Assembly (NCBI RefSeq): GCF_001042635.1 | Contig: NZ_AP012331.1 | Span: forward strand, 2,728,001 to 2,792,000 | From: Bifidobacterium scardovii JCM 12489 = DSM 13734 | GTDB taxonomy: Bacteria; Actinomycetota; Actinomycetes; Actinomycetales; Bifidobacteriaceae | Reading direction: 5' to 3' | DNA length: 64,000 nucleotides | Shown here: in pieces, positions 26,233 through 34,598 of the stretch | Numbering within the stretch: position 1 is the first letter of the stretch | Layout: each line of letters opens with the position of its first letter | The notes under the pieces: generated by a model | Told to the model about the DNA's origin: nothing | Database searches by the model: none | The model's input: the letters and a program-made list of their open reading frames with translations, nothing else | Made by a program: the position numbers and the translations under genes

Positions 26233-26750
26233 TGACCGCCGTTTCCGCGCTGCGGCGACGTGCCGCCCGGCGCTGCACCACCTGACGAAGCCGCATTGAC
26301 GTAGCTGGTCTGGTCCGTGTGGCTGGTGTGGACGCCGTGGAAGCCATAGGTCTCGTTCAGGCGCGCACCGGTGCGTTGCATCGTCGGATCGTAGCCCATC
26401 TCGGTCGCGATGCGACCGGATGCCTGGCTGAAGGTCCGCGAATTATAGGTATCGAAGACGTCCTGCGACATCGTCATCGTGACGATCGCGCCCAGCACCG
26501 TGGCCAGCATGAGGACGGCAAGGGGAAGGAGCGCAGGGCGGATCACCGACATGACGAGACGTAGATCCCCCAGCATCTTCTGGGTCTGGGGATCAGCCAT
26601 CTCCTGGGCCATGCCCGGCTGCCGGGACAACCAGTCCATGCCGAACAATACGGCCAAGAACAGCGCCGTCGCGGTCATGCTGAGAATCGTGACGATCCAT
26701 ATGCACGACATCACACGGACGAACAGGCGCTTGGCGAACAGCGCCTTCAT
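26229..26750 (-). CDS. Small membrane protein, two TM helices
   Basis: A 173-residue protein with TM segments near 17-37 (CIWIVTILSMTATALFLAVL) and 71-93 (PALLPLAVLMLATVLGAIVT). A polar Gly/Ser-rich tail ends GGTSPQRGNGGQ. No family recognised. It overlaps its neighbours at both ends (TGATG with the gene upstream, ATGA with the gene downstream), so it is a dedicated member of the operon. Confidence 0.7.
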   Translation of the reverse strand: MKALFAKRLFVRVMSCIWIVTILSMTATALFLAVLFGMDWLSRQPGMAQEMADPQTQKMLGDLRLVMSVIRPALLPLAVLMLATVLGAIVTMTMSQDVFDTYNSRTFSQASGRIATEMGYDPTMQRTGARLNETYGFHGVHTSHTDQTSYVNAASSGGAAPGGTSPQRGNGGQ

Positions 26751-27163
26751 CAGAAGCCGCCCTGCTTCGGCACGAAGCGGTTGGCGGATTCCTGCTCCAG
26801 CCGCGCGTTCGCCTCATCGTTCTTCTGCTCCGAGAGCGAGGTCAGCAGTGCGACGGCGGCGAGCGCCAGGAACAGCAGCAGCGCGACGATCACGGTCAGG
26901 CGCCACAGTCCGGTGTTGGAGACGAAGGTGAGCACGATCTGGATCACGTAGTTCACGCCCAGCGCGGCGAAGATCGGCACGCGCGTGGTGTAGTCGCTCG
27001 GCGGCTTGACCAGCATCGGCACCAGGAACAGCAGGCCGCTGAGCGTGAGCGTCGTGAACGCGATCCAGAACGCGAGCGTGTTCGTGTGCGGGATCAGCAG
27101 CATGATGATATCAATGACCACCGTGGCCAGCACGGCGAAAATGGCAGGTTGCTTGTTCTTCAT
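26750..27163 (-). CDS. Small membrane protein, four TM helices
   Basis: A 137-residue protein with four hydrophobic segments (AIFAVLATVVIDIIMLLIPH, FWIAFTTLTLSGLLFLVPML, ALGVNYVIQIVLTFVSNT, LTVIVALLLFLALAAVALL) and a short charged C-terminus. No family recognised. RBS AAGGAA before the ATG at 27163. It lies between the SPFH gene and the other membrane partners, in the same transcript. Confidence 0.72.
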   Translation of the reverse strand: MKNKQPAIFAVLATVVIDIIMLLIPHTNTLAFWIAFTTLTLSGLLFLVPMLVKPPSDYTTRVPIFAALGVNYVIQIVLTFVSNTGLWRLTVIVALLLFLALAAVALLTSLSEQKNDEANARLEQESANRFVPKQGGF

Positions 27164-27271
27164 AATGATTCCTTCTTGATAGTGCTTCTCTCGGGGTGGC
27201 GCGATCGACCGACTCACCTACCGGTTCGACCGACGCATCGGCGCCCGACCGCTCATCTCACCGACCACTCA

Positions 27272-28939
27272 TCACAGGCGGGAGAGGATCTCCTGCTGCT
27301 TGGCGGTGAACTGCTCGTCGGTGATCAGCCCCAGATCGTGCAGCTGCTTGAGCTTGCCGAGCGACTCGACCGGATCGGCCGCAGGGGCCGCAGGGGCCGA
27401 CTGAGCGGCGGAAGCCGAGGAAGCCGAAGCCGCATCCGGGGACGGCAGCGGCACCGTAAGCCGCTCGGCGGGATCCAAGGTCGTATTCGGAGATGCCAGA
27501 GGCACCGTAGGCCGCTGATCCGCGCCCGACTGTCCGGCGGCACCAGCCTGTTCCGTGCCGGAACCCTGCTGAGCCGCACCCTGCTGCGCAAGATATGCCT
27601 GAATCGCGGCCTGCACCTGATCGGGATCCAGTTGCTGCCCGCCATGCGCGGCCACGAACTGGGCGGCCGCCTGAGCCAGCGACTCCTGATCCGTGCCGGT
27701 CGGGGCAGCGACGGCCGCATCAGCGGGGGCTGAAGCCTCCGAAGCCGCCGGGGCCGGCGTCTCGGCTCCGTCAGGAGCCGCGCCCGAGCCAGTCGGAGCC
27801 GCTTCTGCCGGCTGACCGGTCGGCGCGGCACCGGCATTCGGCCCGGAGATCGGCGGCGTCACCAGCGACGCGAAGTCGGGGGTACCGGTGGAGGCGAGCG
27901 CCGCCCCCAGACCGTTGACGATCGCGCCACCGGCATGCAGACCCACGCCAAGGCCGATCGCGCCGTTCATCAGGTCGGACCCGGTGCCGGTGTTTTCGGC
28001 GGCGGCCTGCAGCACGTCCATCGTGCGCGCCTGCTGATACGTGTACCCGCGCTGCTGCTGGTCGTAGGCGGCGGCGTCGGTGTGCGCCATGGCGCCTTGG
28101 GCGTCGAGCTGATCGTCGTACAGCTTGGATTCCGCGGTCGCGGCCCGTTCCTCGACCCTGTTCGCAAGCTTGCTGTACGTAAGATACGCGGCACTGCTCT
28201 TGTCTATGGAAATGGCATCGAGCGTGAAATCCAGCAGCTTCAGCCCGTAGCGTTCCTCAAACTCCTTGAACACGCCGTTGACTTCAAGCTGCTTGGCGAT
28301 GACGTCGCCGATCTGCGCGGTGCTGGCGTCGATCTGGTTGATGGGGATGTTGAGCTTGATGAACGCCTGAGCGATCATCGTGCGGATGACGCTATTGGCC
28401 CGTTGGCTGATCAGGCGGGACACATCCTTGCGCGTGACCACATCATGCCCGGAGACGAACTGTTCGAAGAACGCCTCCACCCGCTGCATGTTGCGCTCGA
28501 CGACCTGCGGGTCATCGCTTTTCTCGTAATCCAGCGTTACGGAATAGCGGCCATGGGCGCCGGCGGGGAGGGACAGGCCGCCGGAACGCGCGCTGACCGT
28601 TCCCGGCACGGGGATCTGGATCGGATCGGCGGTGCCCCATTGGATGCCGATCTGGTCCGGCTTGTTGATGAAGTACAGTATGGCGGAGTACGGGTCCACG
28701 CCGCCGGTGAACATCTTGGTCACGCCGGTCAGGAACGGTGTGCTTTGGCCGGCGACCTCATGGCGCCCTTCCCGGTACATCTCCGCCACGCGGCCGGACT
28801 TGATGAAAATCGCCAGCTGGTGTGGCATCACCTCGAGCTTGGTGCCCGGCTTCAGTGTAGTGTTCGGCTCCTTCCACGCCAGAATATTGGTGGTGTCGCC
28901 GCCGGAGTAGCGCACGACGTCAATGAGATGCAACGGCAT
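27272..28939 (-). CDS. SPFH-domain protein with C-terminal SHOCT motif (YdjI-like)
   Basis: A 555-residue protein starting MPLHLIDVVRYSGGD. Residues 1-270 match the YdjI-type SPFH/band-7 family (ILAWKEPNTTLKPGTKLEV, ILYFINKPDQIGIQWGT, VSGHDVVTRKDVSRLISQRA). A Gln/Ala-rich linker and a long Pro/Ala region follow. The last 30 residues form a SHOCT motif (LGKLKQLHDLGLITDEQF). SPFH proteins scaffold membrane microdomains; YdjI-type ones lack a TM and are recruited by membrane partners. The RBS AAGGGGGA sets the start at 28939. It is the first gene of the six-gene operon. Confidence 0.85.
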   Translation of the reverse strand: MPLHLIDVVRYSGGDTTNILAWKEPNTTLKPGTKLEVMPHQLAIFIKSGRVAEMYREGRHEVAGQSTPFLTGVTKMFTGGVDPYSAILYFINKPDQIGIQWGTADPIQIPVPGTVSARSGGLSLPAGAHGRYSVTLDYEKSDDPQVVERNMQRVEAFFEQFVSGHDVVTRKDVSRLISQRANSVIRTMIAQAFIKLNIPINQIDASTAQIGDVIAKQLEVNGVFKEFEERYGLKLLDFTLDAISIDKSSAAYLTYSKLANRVEERAATAESKLYDDQLDAQGAMAHTDAAAYDQQQRGYTYQQARTMDVLQAAAENTGTGSDLMNGAIGLGVGLHAGGAIVNGLGAALASTGTPDFASLVTPPISGPNAGAAPTGQPAEAAPTGSGAAPDGAETPAPAASEASAPADAAVAAPTGTDQESLAQAAAQFVAAHGGQQLDPDQVQAAIQAYLAQQGAAQQGSGTEQAGAAGQSGADQRPTVPLASPNTTLDPAERLTVPLPSPDAASASSASAAQSAPAAPAADPVESLGKLKQLHDLGLITDEQFTAKQQEILSRL

Positions 28940-29174
28940 GTTGTGTCCCCCTTGATTACCCTTGATACCTTCTCCGTTAGGCAATAGTGTACGACGTGTA
29001 TATCAACGGGGGTATCACGTTTCGCAATATGAGTCGCCGCGTTGCCGTGACGGCGGCTCGGGGGGCACCGGGAGCGCTGCCGGGTATCACCTCGGATATT
29101 GCCTGCGCGAAAGTGCCGAGCGAGATTAGGATGGTGGTGTAGCCCAATTGGCATCATCCAATCAAGGAGGAATC

Positions 29175-29522
29175 ATGCCCGTCATTCACACCCATGTTTC
29201 GGTCAAGACCACGCCCGAGCAGCGCGAGGCGCTGAAGGCCGCGTACGGCAAGGCGATCACCGCGGTTCCCGGCAAGTCCGAAGGCTGGCTGATGTGCCCG
29301 TTCGAGGACAACATGCCGATCTACTTCGGCGGCGACGACAGCGCCCCCGCCGCATACGTCGAGGTGAACGTGTTCGGCCGCTCCGTGCCCGGCTCGGCTT
29401 GGGAAAAGCTGACCAAGTCGATCATGGCCGCGCTCAGCAGCGAACTCGGCATCCCCGAGGACCGCACGTACATCCGCTACACCGCCACCACCGACTGGGG
29501 CTGGAACGGCGGCAACTTCTAG
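29175..29522 (+). CDS. Tautomerase/MIF-superfamily protein
   Basis: A 115-residue protein with Pro2 (MPVIHTHVSV), the catalytic base of the tautomerase superfamily. The MIF-like length and the pattern IYFGGDDSAPAAYVEVNVFG and IRYTATTDWGWNGGNF fit phenylpyruvate-tautomerase-like members. It probably forms a trimer in the cytoplasm. The natural substrate is unknown; keto-enol tautomerisation of aromatic 2-oxo acids is the family activity. RBS AAGGAGG just upstream. Confidence 0.85.
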   Translation: MPVIHTHVSVKTTPEQREALKAAYGKAITAVPGKSEGWLMCPFEDNMPIYFGGDDSAPAAYVEVNVFGRSVPGSAWEKLTKSIMAALSSELGIPEDRTYIRYTATTDWGWNGGNF

Positions 29523-29533
29523 TCCCCCGAGCA

Positions 29534-29560
29534 CTGGCTCTCCTCTCCGAGGGGAGCCAG
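29534..29560. terminator. Hairpin between convergent genes
   Basis: CTGGCTCTCCTC with AGGGGAGCCAG (one mismatch). The sequence equals the core hairpin of family A repeats, here acting alone between the tautomerase and the glycosidase at 29584. Confidence 0.55.
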
Positions 29561-29583
29561 ATATGGCATCGTCCATTTCGTGC

Positions 29584-31594
29584 TCAGCGCCGCACGCGCA
29601 GCGTGACCGACTCGTCCGGCTGCAGCGTGAACGTGTAGGTTCGTCCGTAGACGAAGCCTTGCGCATCCGCCACTCGTGGATCGCTTGGCGTGTCCTTGGT
29701 TTCGGCCGGATCAGTCGGATTATAGGCGTGTTCGACGGAGACCCGACAGGCGCCAGGATCGGCCGGCGCGCCATTGCCCGCGTCGAACCGGTAGGCGATA
29801 TCGGCGGGGCGCGTCGAGGGATTGCGCATCATCGCCAGCCCATCCGTGCCATCGAATGCGGAGAACCCGTACGGGCTGCCCAGATCCTCGCCGTTGGTGC
29901 GGCTGTCGAGCCGGATCGCCCGGTTCGGCGACCCGCCGAACATCACCGCATGGCGCAGGATATGGTGATTATCCTCCGCCCACCGCAGCGCTTCAGCCAG
30001 GATCCGCCACTTGGCCTCGCTCATGAGGCTTGCGGACAGGTACAGCTCCCAGAACGCGGTGCCGCGGCTGGCCTGCGTGATCAGATAGTTCCTGAACTGC
30101 GCCTCGTCAGCCGTATCGGCGGTGATGCCGGTGCCGTGCTTGCCGTAAATCGGGTCGTGGTTGTACAGGTGCTCCAGCGGGAACTGGAACTCGTGCCTTC
30201 TGATGAAGTCGTAGTATGCGGCATCCCGGTACGTAAGCTGCCGATCCATCTTGCTGGGGCTCGCCCCCGCATCGGCCTGATCGTAGCCGCATTGCAGCCA
30301 TACCGAATTCGCCCATTGCAGCAGCCACGGGCTGGGATTGAGGTAGCAGGTCAGGGAGATCCACAGGTCGATGCCCAGATCGGCCGCATCGGCGCGGGCC
30401 TCGCGCATCACGCCGATCCACGCCTCCCACAGATCGGTCACATGGTACATGTGGTGGAATCCGCCGGTCATATGGCGGTTCGCATAACCGGGCACGCCGT
30501 CGGCCGCCGGGAACGCGGCGTACTGCTCCTCGTCGGCGAAACCGTCCCACTTCCAGTAATTGATCCGGTAGTCGTGCTGCCAACGCCGCACCATATCCGA
30601 GAATTGTGCGGCGTACGTGCGGTCGGCGACGTCGACGGAGCCGCCAGCGCAGGATCCCTTGCCGCTGGCGGTCAGGATGTTCGCGAGGTTCCCGTAGAAA
30701 TCGTAGCCGCCGCGCGGTCCGATCCATGCGCCGAAATGGCTGCCGAGCCGGCTCGCCAAGGCGCTGGCCGGCCCGAACCCCTGCGGGAACTTGGAGTTGA
30801 ACGACCAGAATCCGGACGTGTTGCGGCCGGTGCCGGAACAGGCCTCGTCCACGGAAACATCGGTGTCGTTGTAGTTGTTCCACCCGTCGTCCGCCACATA
30901 GCTGTCAAGCGGCCTTTCGCCGGCCTTGCGCAGATGGTCGGCGACGGCTTGGAACGAGGCGAGGATATTCCTGTCGTCGATCGTCATCATGTTGTCAAGC
31001 CAGGAGTTGTATTGGATCCGGAACCTGGTCGGCGTGGCGATGTCGGCGATGTAGCGCAGGAAATCGGCGCGGATGACGGCGTTGTCGCGGCTGCGCGCCG
31101 CGCCGAGCACGGTCGGCCATGATGACGTGCTCGCGTATCGTGTAGTCGACCCCGCGGAACCGGTATGGCAGGAACGGGAAGACGACTTCCTTGCCGTGGC
31201 GGCCGCCATCCGGATGCGACAGCACGGCGGATTGTCCGCTGCCGCCCGACCGGAGGAGCGCGCGCACATCACCCGCCGGGCATACGACGTCGCGAACCGA
31301 CGGCGCACCAGCCAATATCAGGTCGTCGGATGAGAACCCACGCCGTTCACCGGCCACAGGACCCTCCACGCCGTCCGCGTGCTCCGTTGCCGTCCGCGTC
31401 GCCATGACGGCGAATTCAACGCTGTTGGCGGACGGGACGAATGCGGTACCGGCGCGCCGGTTGACGATCCGCGCCGTGGACAGCCGCCCGTCGTCCATCG
31501 AAAACTCGCGGGCCACCGCCGCATTGCCGATCGTCAATGCGTCGCCGCATTCCACCGTAACGTTATATGCATTATTGGATGGAAGATCACCCAT
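29584..31594 (-). pseudogene. Frameshifted clan GH-D-like glycosidase (alpha-galactosidase-like)
   Basis: Two reading frames together make one protein of about 670 residues. The N-terminal beta-rich part (from MGDLPSNNAYNVTVECGD at 31594 to FRGVDYTIREHVIMADRA) is in one frame. The rest, from about SRDNAVIRADFLRYIADI onward, is in another; the shift falls near 31095-31125 in a GC-rich run. The catalytic part has NSWLDNMM, SYVADDGWNNYND and the nucleophile-type motif INYWKWDGF, as in GH36/GH27/GH31-like enzymes. No signal peptide is seen. It is either a recent pseudogene or a sequence error; the exact family is uncertain. Confidence 0.7.
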
Positions 31595-31784
31595 GGCTCC
31601 ACCAATACCACAATTCGCGGGGGAACACGCTTTTATGGCCATAGTGGGTATGGCGTGCAGCGCGGCTGACGCTACGCCGGCGTCCACCACCAGTTTTATT
31701 ACATAGATAGTTAATCGATTCCTACACTCATGCCGTGTTCACGGGTTTTCGCGGACACCATGCAACGAGCAGAGGGAATCAAGC

Positions 31785-33215
31785 ATGTACAGACATCATG
31801 GCGCAGCGTTGGCCGCGGCGCTCTCGGCGGTTATGCTGTTGGCGGGCTGCGGAACCAGCGGAACCAACGCCGGCGCGGGCAACTCGGGCAAAGACATCAT
31901 TTCGGTATACGGCAGCGAGCCGGCGCATCCGTTGTTCCCGGGCAACACCACCGAATCGGGCGGCGGATGGGTGGTCGACGAGCTGTTCGCCGGCCTGGTG
32001 ACGTACGAGGACGGCAAGCTGCAGGAGAACGGCGTCGACCCCAAGGCGACGCTGTCGGGGCTCAAGGCCGTCGACGACAAGACCATCGACGTGCGCATGA
32101 GCCAGCCGGACTCCGCCTTCCCTGTCAAGATGGGCAGCCACGCATTCATGCCGCTGCCCGAGTCGGCGTTCAAGGATCCGAAGACTTTCGGCGAGCACCC
32201 GGTCGGCAACGGCCCCTATAAGTTCGAGTCCTGGACCCATAACAGCAGCATCGTCATGACGAAGAACCCCGATTACCACGGCAACCGGGTCCCGAAGAAC
32301 GACGGGCTGACCTTCAAGATCTACACGTCCCCGGAATCGGCGTTCGCCGATCTCAAGAGCGGCAATCTCGACTTCACATCCATGATTCCGGCGTCCTCGC
32401 GAGGCAGTTTCCTGACCGACAAGTCGATCAAGGCATACAACATGCCCGGCGGCGGCACCCTGACCATCGCCGTCCCCGAGAATCTCAAGCATTTCGGGCA
32501 GAACGAGGAAGGATCGCTGCGCAGGCAGGCGATCTCGATGGCCGTCGACCGCAATCTCATCGCCAAGAAGATCTTCAACGACACGGTGTCTCCGGCCGTG
32601 GACTTCCTGGCCAAGCCGATCAACGGGTATTCCACCGACATCAAAGGCAACGACGCGCTCAGCTTCAACGCCGCCAAGGCCAAGGAACTGTGGGCCAAGG
32701 CCAACGCCATCTCCCCGTGGAACGGCGATTTCAGGATCGCCTACAACGCCGACGGCGGGCACAAGGCATGGGTCGACGCGGTGAGCAACTCGATCAAGAA
32801 CACGCTGGGCATCTCCGCCCAAGGCTCGCCGATGGCCACGGCCTCCGAGTTCGCCTCGGATGTCGACGCCGGCAAGATGACCACCGCCTTCCGCTCCGGC
32901 TGGGGCCCCGATTACCCGTCGCCGGACAACTATCTTGTGCAGCTGTTCGCCTCCAGCTCCGCGGACGGCAAGGGCGCCAACATCGTCAACTACAAGAACC
33001 CGGCGTTCGACGCGCTGATGGACAAGGCGCTGTCGGCGTCGTCCTCGGATTCCGCCAACGACTACTACCACCAGGGCGAGGCGCTGCTCATGCAGGACCT
33101 GCCCCAGATTCCGCTGTGGAACGAGAACGGCACCTCGGCAAGCACCCTTGATGTTTCCGGTGTGAAATTCAATTACTCGGGCGGCCCGATCATGACTTCG
33201 ATCACCAAGAAGTAG
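31785..33215 (+). CDS. Oligopeptide-binding lipoprotein (OppA/DppA-like) with internal deletion
   Basis: A 476-residue exported lipoprotein: signal LSAVMLLAGC with the lipobox Cys at 22, then an SBP family 5 fold (GNGPYKFESW, LRRQAISMAVDRNLIAKKIF). Compared with its paralogues at 36378 and 62759 it lacks about 65-75 residues just after GLVTYEDGK. The whole ITPN...VKLKDGW...SSTKAWSY...FSNI segment is missing, yet the frame is kept (…EDGKLQENGVDPKATLSGL). It is therefore probably an altered or non-functional peptide binder. RBS AGAGGGA; no permease nearby. Confidence 0.85.
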   Translation: MYRHHGAALAAALSAVMLLAGCGTSGTNAGAGNSGKDIISVYGSEPAHPLFPGNTTESGGGWVVDELFAGLVTYEDGKLQENGVDPKATLSGLKAVDDKTIDVRMSQPDSAFPVKMGSHAFMPLPESAFKDPKTFGEHPVGNGPYKFESWTHNSSIVMTKNPDYHGNRVPKNDGLTFKIYTSPESAFADLKSGNLDFTSMIPASSRGSFLTDKSIKAYNMPGGGTLTIAVPENLKHFGQNEEGSLRRQAISMAVDRNLIAKKIFNDTVSPAVDFLAKPINGYSTDIKGNDALSFNAAKAKELWAKANAISPWNGDFRIAYNADGGHKAWVDAVSNSIKNTLGISAQGSPMATASEFASDVDAGKMTTAFRSGWGPDYPSPDNYLVQLFASSSADGKGANIVNYKNPAFDALMDKALSASSSDSANDYYHQGEALLMQDLPQIPLWNENGTSASTLDVSGVKFNYSGGPIMTSITKK

Positions 33216-33236
33216 ATCGCGTAGCGGCAATTCTGG

Positions 33237-33272
33237 CTGGGTATGGCCTTTGGCCATACCCAGTTTTTTTGT
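33237..33272 (+). terminator. Canonical rho-independent terminator
   Basis: Stem CTGGGTATGGCC / GGCCATACCCAG, loop TTT, followed by seven T residues, 22 bp after the lipoprotein stop. Confidence 0.95.
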
Positions 33273-33274
33273 TG

Positions 33275-33330
33275 CCAGTATCCCGCGTCGTGAGTTCGTG
33301 TACTATGCTCCCCTCCGCGAGGGGAGCTCC
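33275..33330. repeat. Family A element, left-end fragment
   Basis: CCAGTATCCCGCGTCGTGAG followed by the core CTCCCCTCCGCGAGGGGAGC. The right terminus is absent. It lies between two convergent genes. Confidence 0.6.
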
Positions 33331-33357
33331 GTCATTCGCTCAACCGGTGCACCACAC

Positions 33358-34443
33358 CTACCGCACCGAGCGGACGCCCTGCGCGTTCAGGGCCTCGAAT
33401 ACGGCGATCACCGCATCGTTGGCCTCCTTGCTGCCGATGGTGATGCGCAGACCCTCCCCCGGCGTCACACGCACGGAGATCTTCGCCTCGTCGAATGCCT
33501 GTGCGGCCTGAGCCGTCTGTTCGCGCAGCGGCACCCAGAAGAAATTACCCTCCGGCTCCGGAAGGAACCAGCCCATCGCGCGGATGGCATCGACCACCCG
33601 GCCACGCTCGGCCACTATGGCGCGCACGCGCTCGTCCAACTCGTCCTGCGCGTCCATGGACGCCACTGCGGCGACCTGCGCCATGTCGGTCACACTGAAC
33701 GGCAGACGCGCCTTCATCATCTCCGAGATGACGTCCTCGTGCGCGATGCAGTATCCGATGCGCAGTCCGGCCAATCCATACGCCTTGGAGAAGGTGTGCG
33801 CCACCGCGACGTTCGGGTGCGCGTCGAACAGGTCCATGGCCACGGAGGCGTCCGGATCGGTGTTGAACTGGAAATACGCCTCGTCGAACAGCACGATCAG
33901 GTCGTCCGGCACGCCCTCGATCAGGCGCTCGGCCTCCTCCTTGGAAACGCTGGTCGACGTCGGGTTGTTCGGGTTGTTGACGATCATCAGTCGCGTTCTG
34001 GGCGTCACCGCGGCGATCAGCGCATCGATGTCGTGGCGCAGATCCTTCGTCAGCGGCACTTCCACCGGCGTGGCGCCGGCGCACGCAGTCATCACCGGGT
34101 AGCCCTGGAACGACGGCCACGGGAACACCACCTCGTCGCCCGGCCCGGCGAGCGCCTCGATCAGCTGCTTGATGTTCTCGCCCGACCCGTTGCCCAGAAT
34201 CACGTTATCGGCGCCGACGCCGTACTTGTCGGCGATCCGTTCCACGATCCGCCAGCCGCGCATGTCGGAGTACCGATTCAGCGTGCCCAGCGTCTGCTCC
34301 TCGATGGCCTTGACGACGGACGGCAGCGGCCCGAACGGGTTCTCGTTGCTGGACAGTTTCAGCGACTGGCTCTGCGAGGGAGCCGGCTTGCCCTGCTTGT
34401 ACACCTTCATGCTGCCCAGATCAGCCCTGCGCCTGAATTCCAT
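33358..34443 (-). CDS. HisC-like PLP aminotransferase
   Basis: A 361-residue fold-type I aminotransferase: SSNENPFGP (31-39), NNPNNPTS (156-163), DEAY (Asp188) and the PLP lysine in HTFSKAYGLAGLRIGY (Lys220). The sequence is of the histidinol-phosphate/aromatic aminotransferase subgroup. There is no his operon here; the next gene upstream on the same strand is a ThDP enzyme, so a catabolic or side-route transamination of an amino acid is more likely than histidine synthesis. The start at 34443 is chosen over the Met two codons earlier because it lies seven bases from GGAAAGGGA. Confidence 0.85.
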   Translation of the reverse strand: MEFRRRADLGSMKVYKQGKPAPSQSQSLKLSSNENPFGPLPSVVKAIEEQTLGTLNRYSDMRGWRIVERIADKYGVGADNVILGNGSGENIKQLIEALAGPGDEVVFPWPSFQGYPVMTACAGATPVEVPLTKDLRHDIDALIAAVTPRTRLMIVNNPNNPTSTSVSKEEAERLIEGVPDDLIVLFDEAYFQFNTDPDASVAMDLFDAHPNVAVAHTFSKAYGLAGLRIGYCIAHEDVISEMMKARLPFSVTDMAQVAAVASMDAQDELDERVRAIVAERGRVVDAIRAMGWFLPEPEGNFFWVPLREQTAQAAQAFDEAKISVRVTPGEGLRITIGSKEANDAVIAVFEALNAQGVRSVR

Positions 34444-34598
34444 GATCATTCCCTTTCCGGTGCGGGGCAGCTCGACGCCCCGCGCACTATTGCTTCCGTT
34501 GTTGTTGGTATTCCGGTTATTCCCGTTCGGTTTCGCGCCGAACGGATTGATCGAACCGATCGCCATCGGCCGCCCGCGCGGACGGCGGCGACCCCCGA

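Noticed and set aside
33358-34443. Histidine biosynthesis operon
   Set aside because: Only a HisC-like aminotransferase is present; neighbours are unrelated to histidine synthesis.
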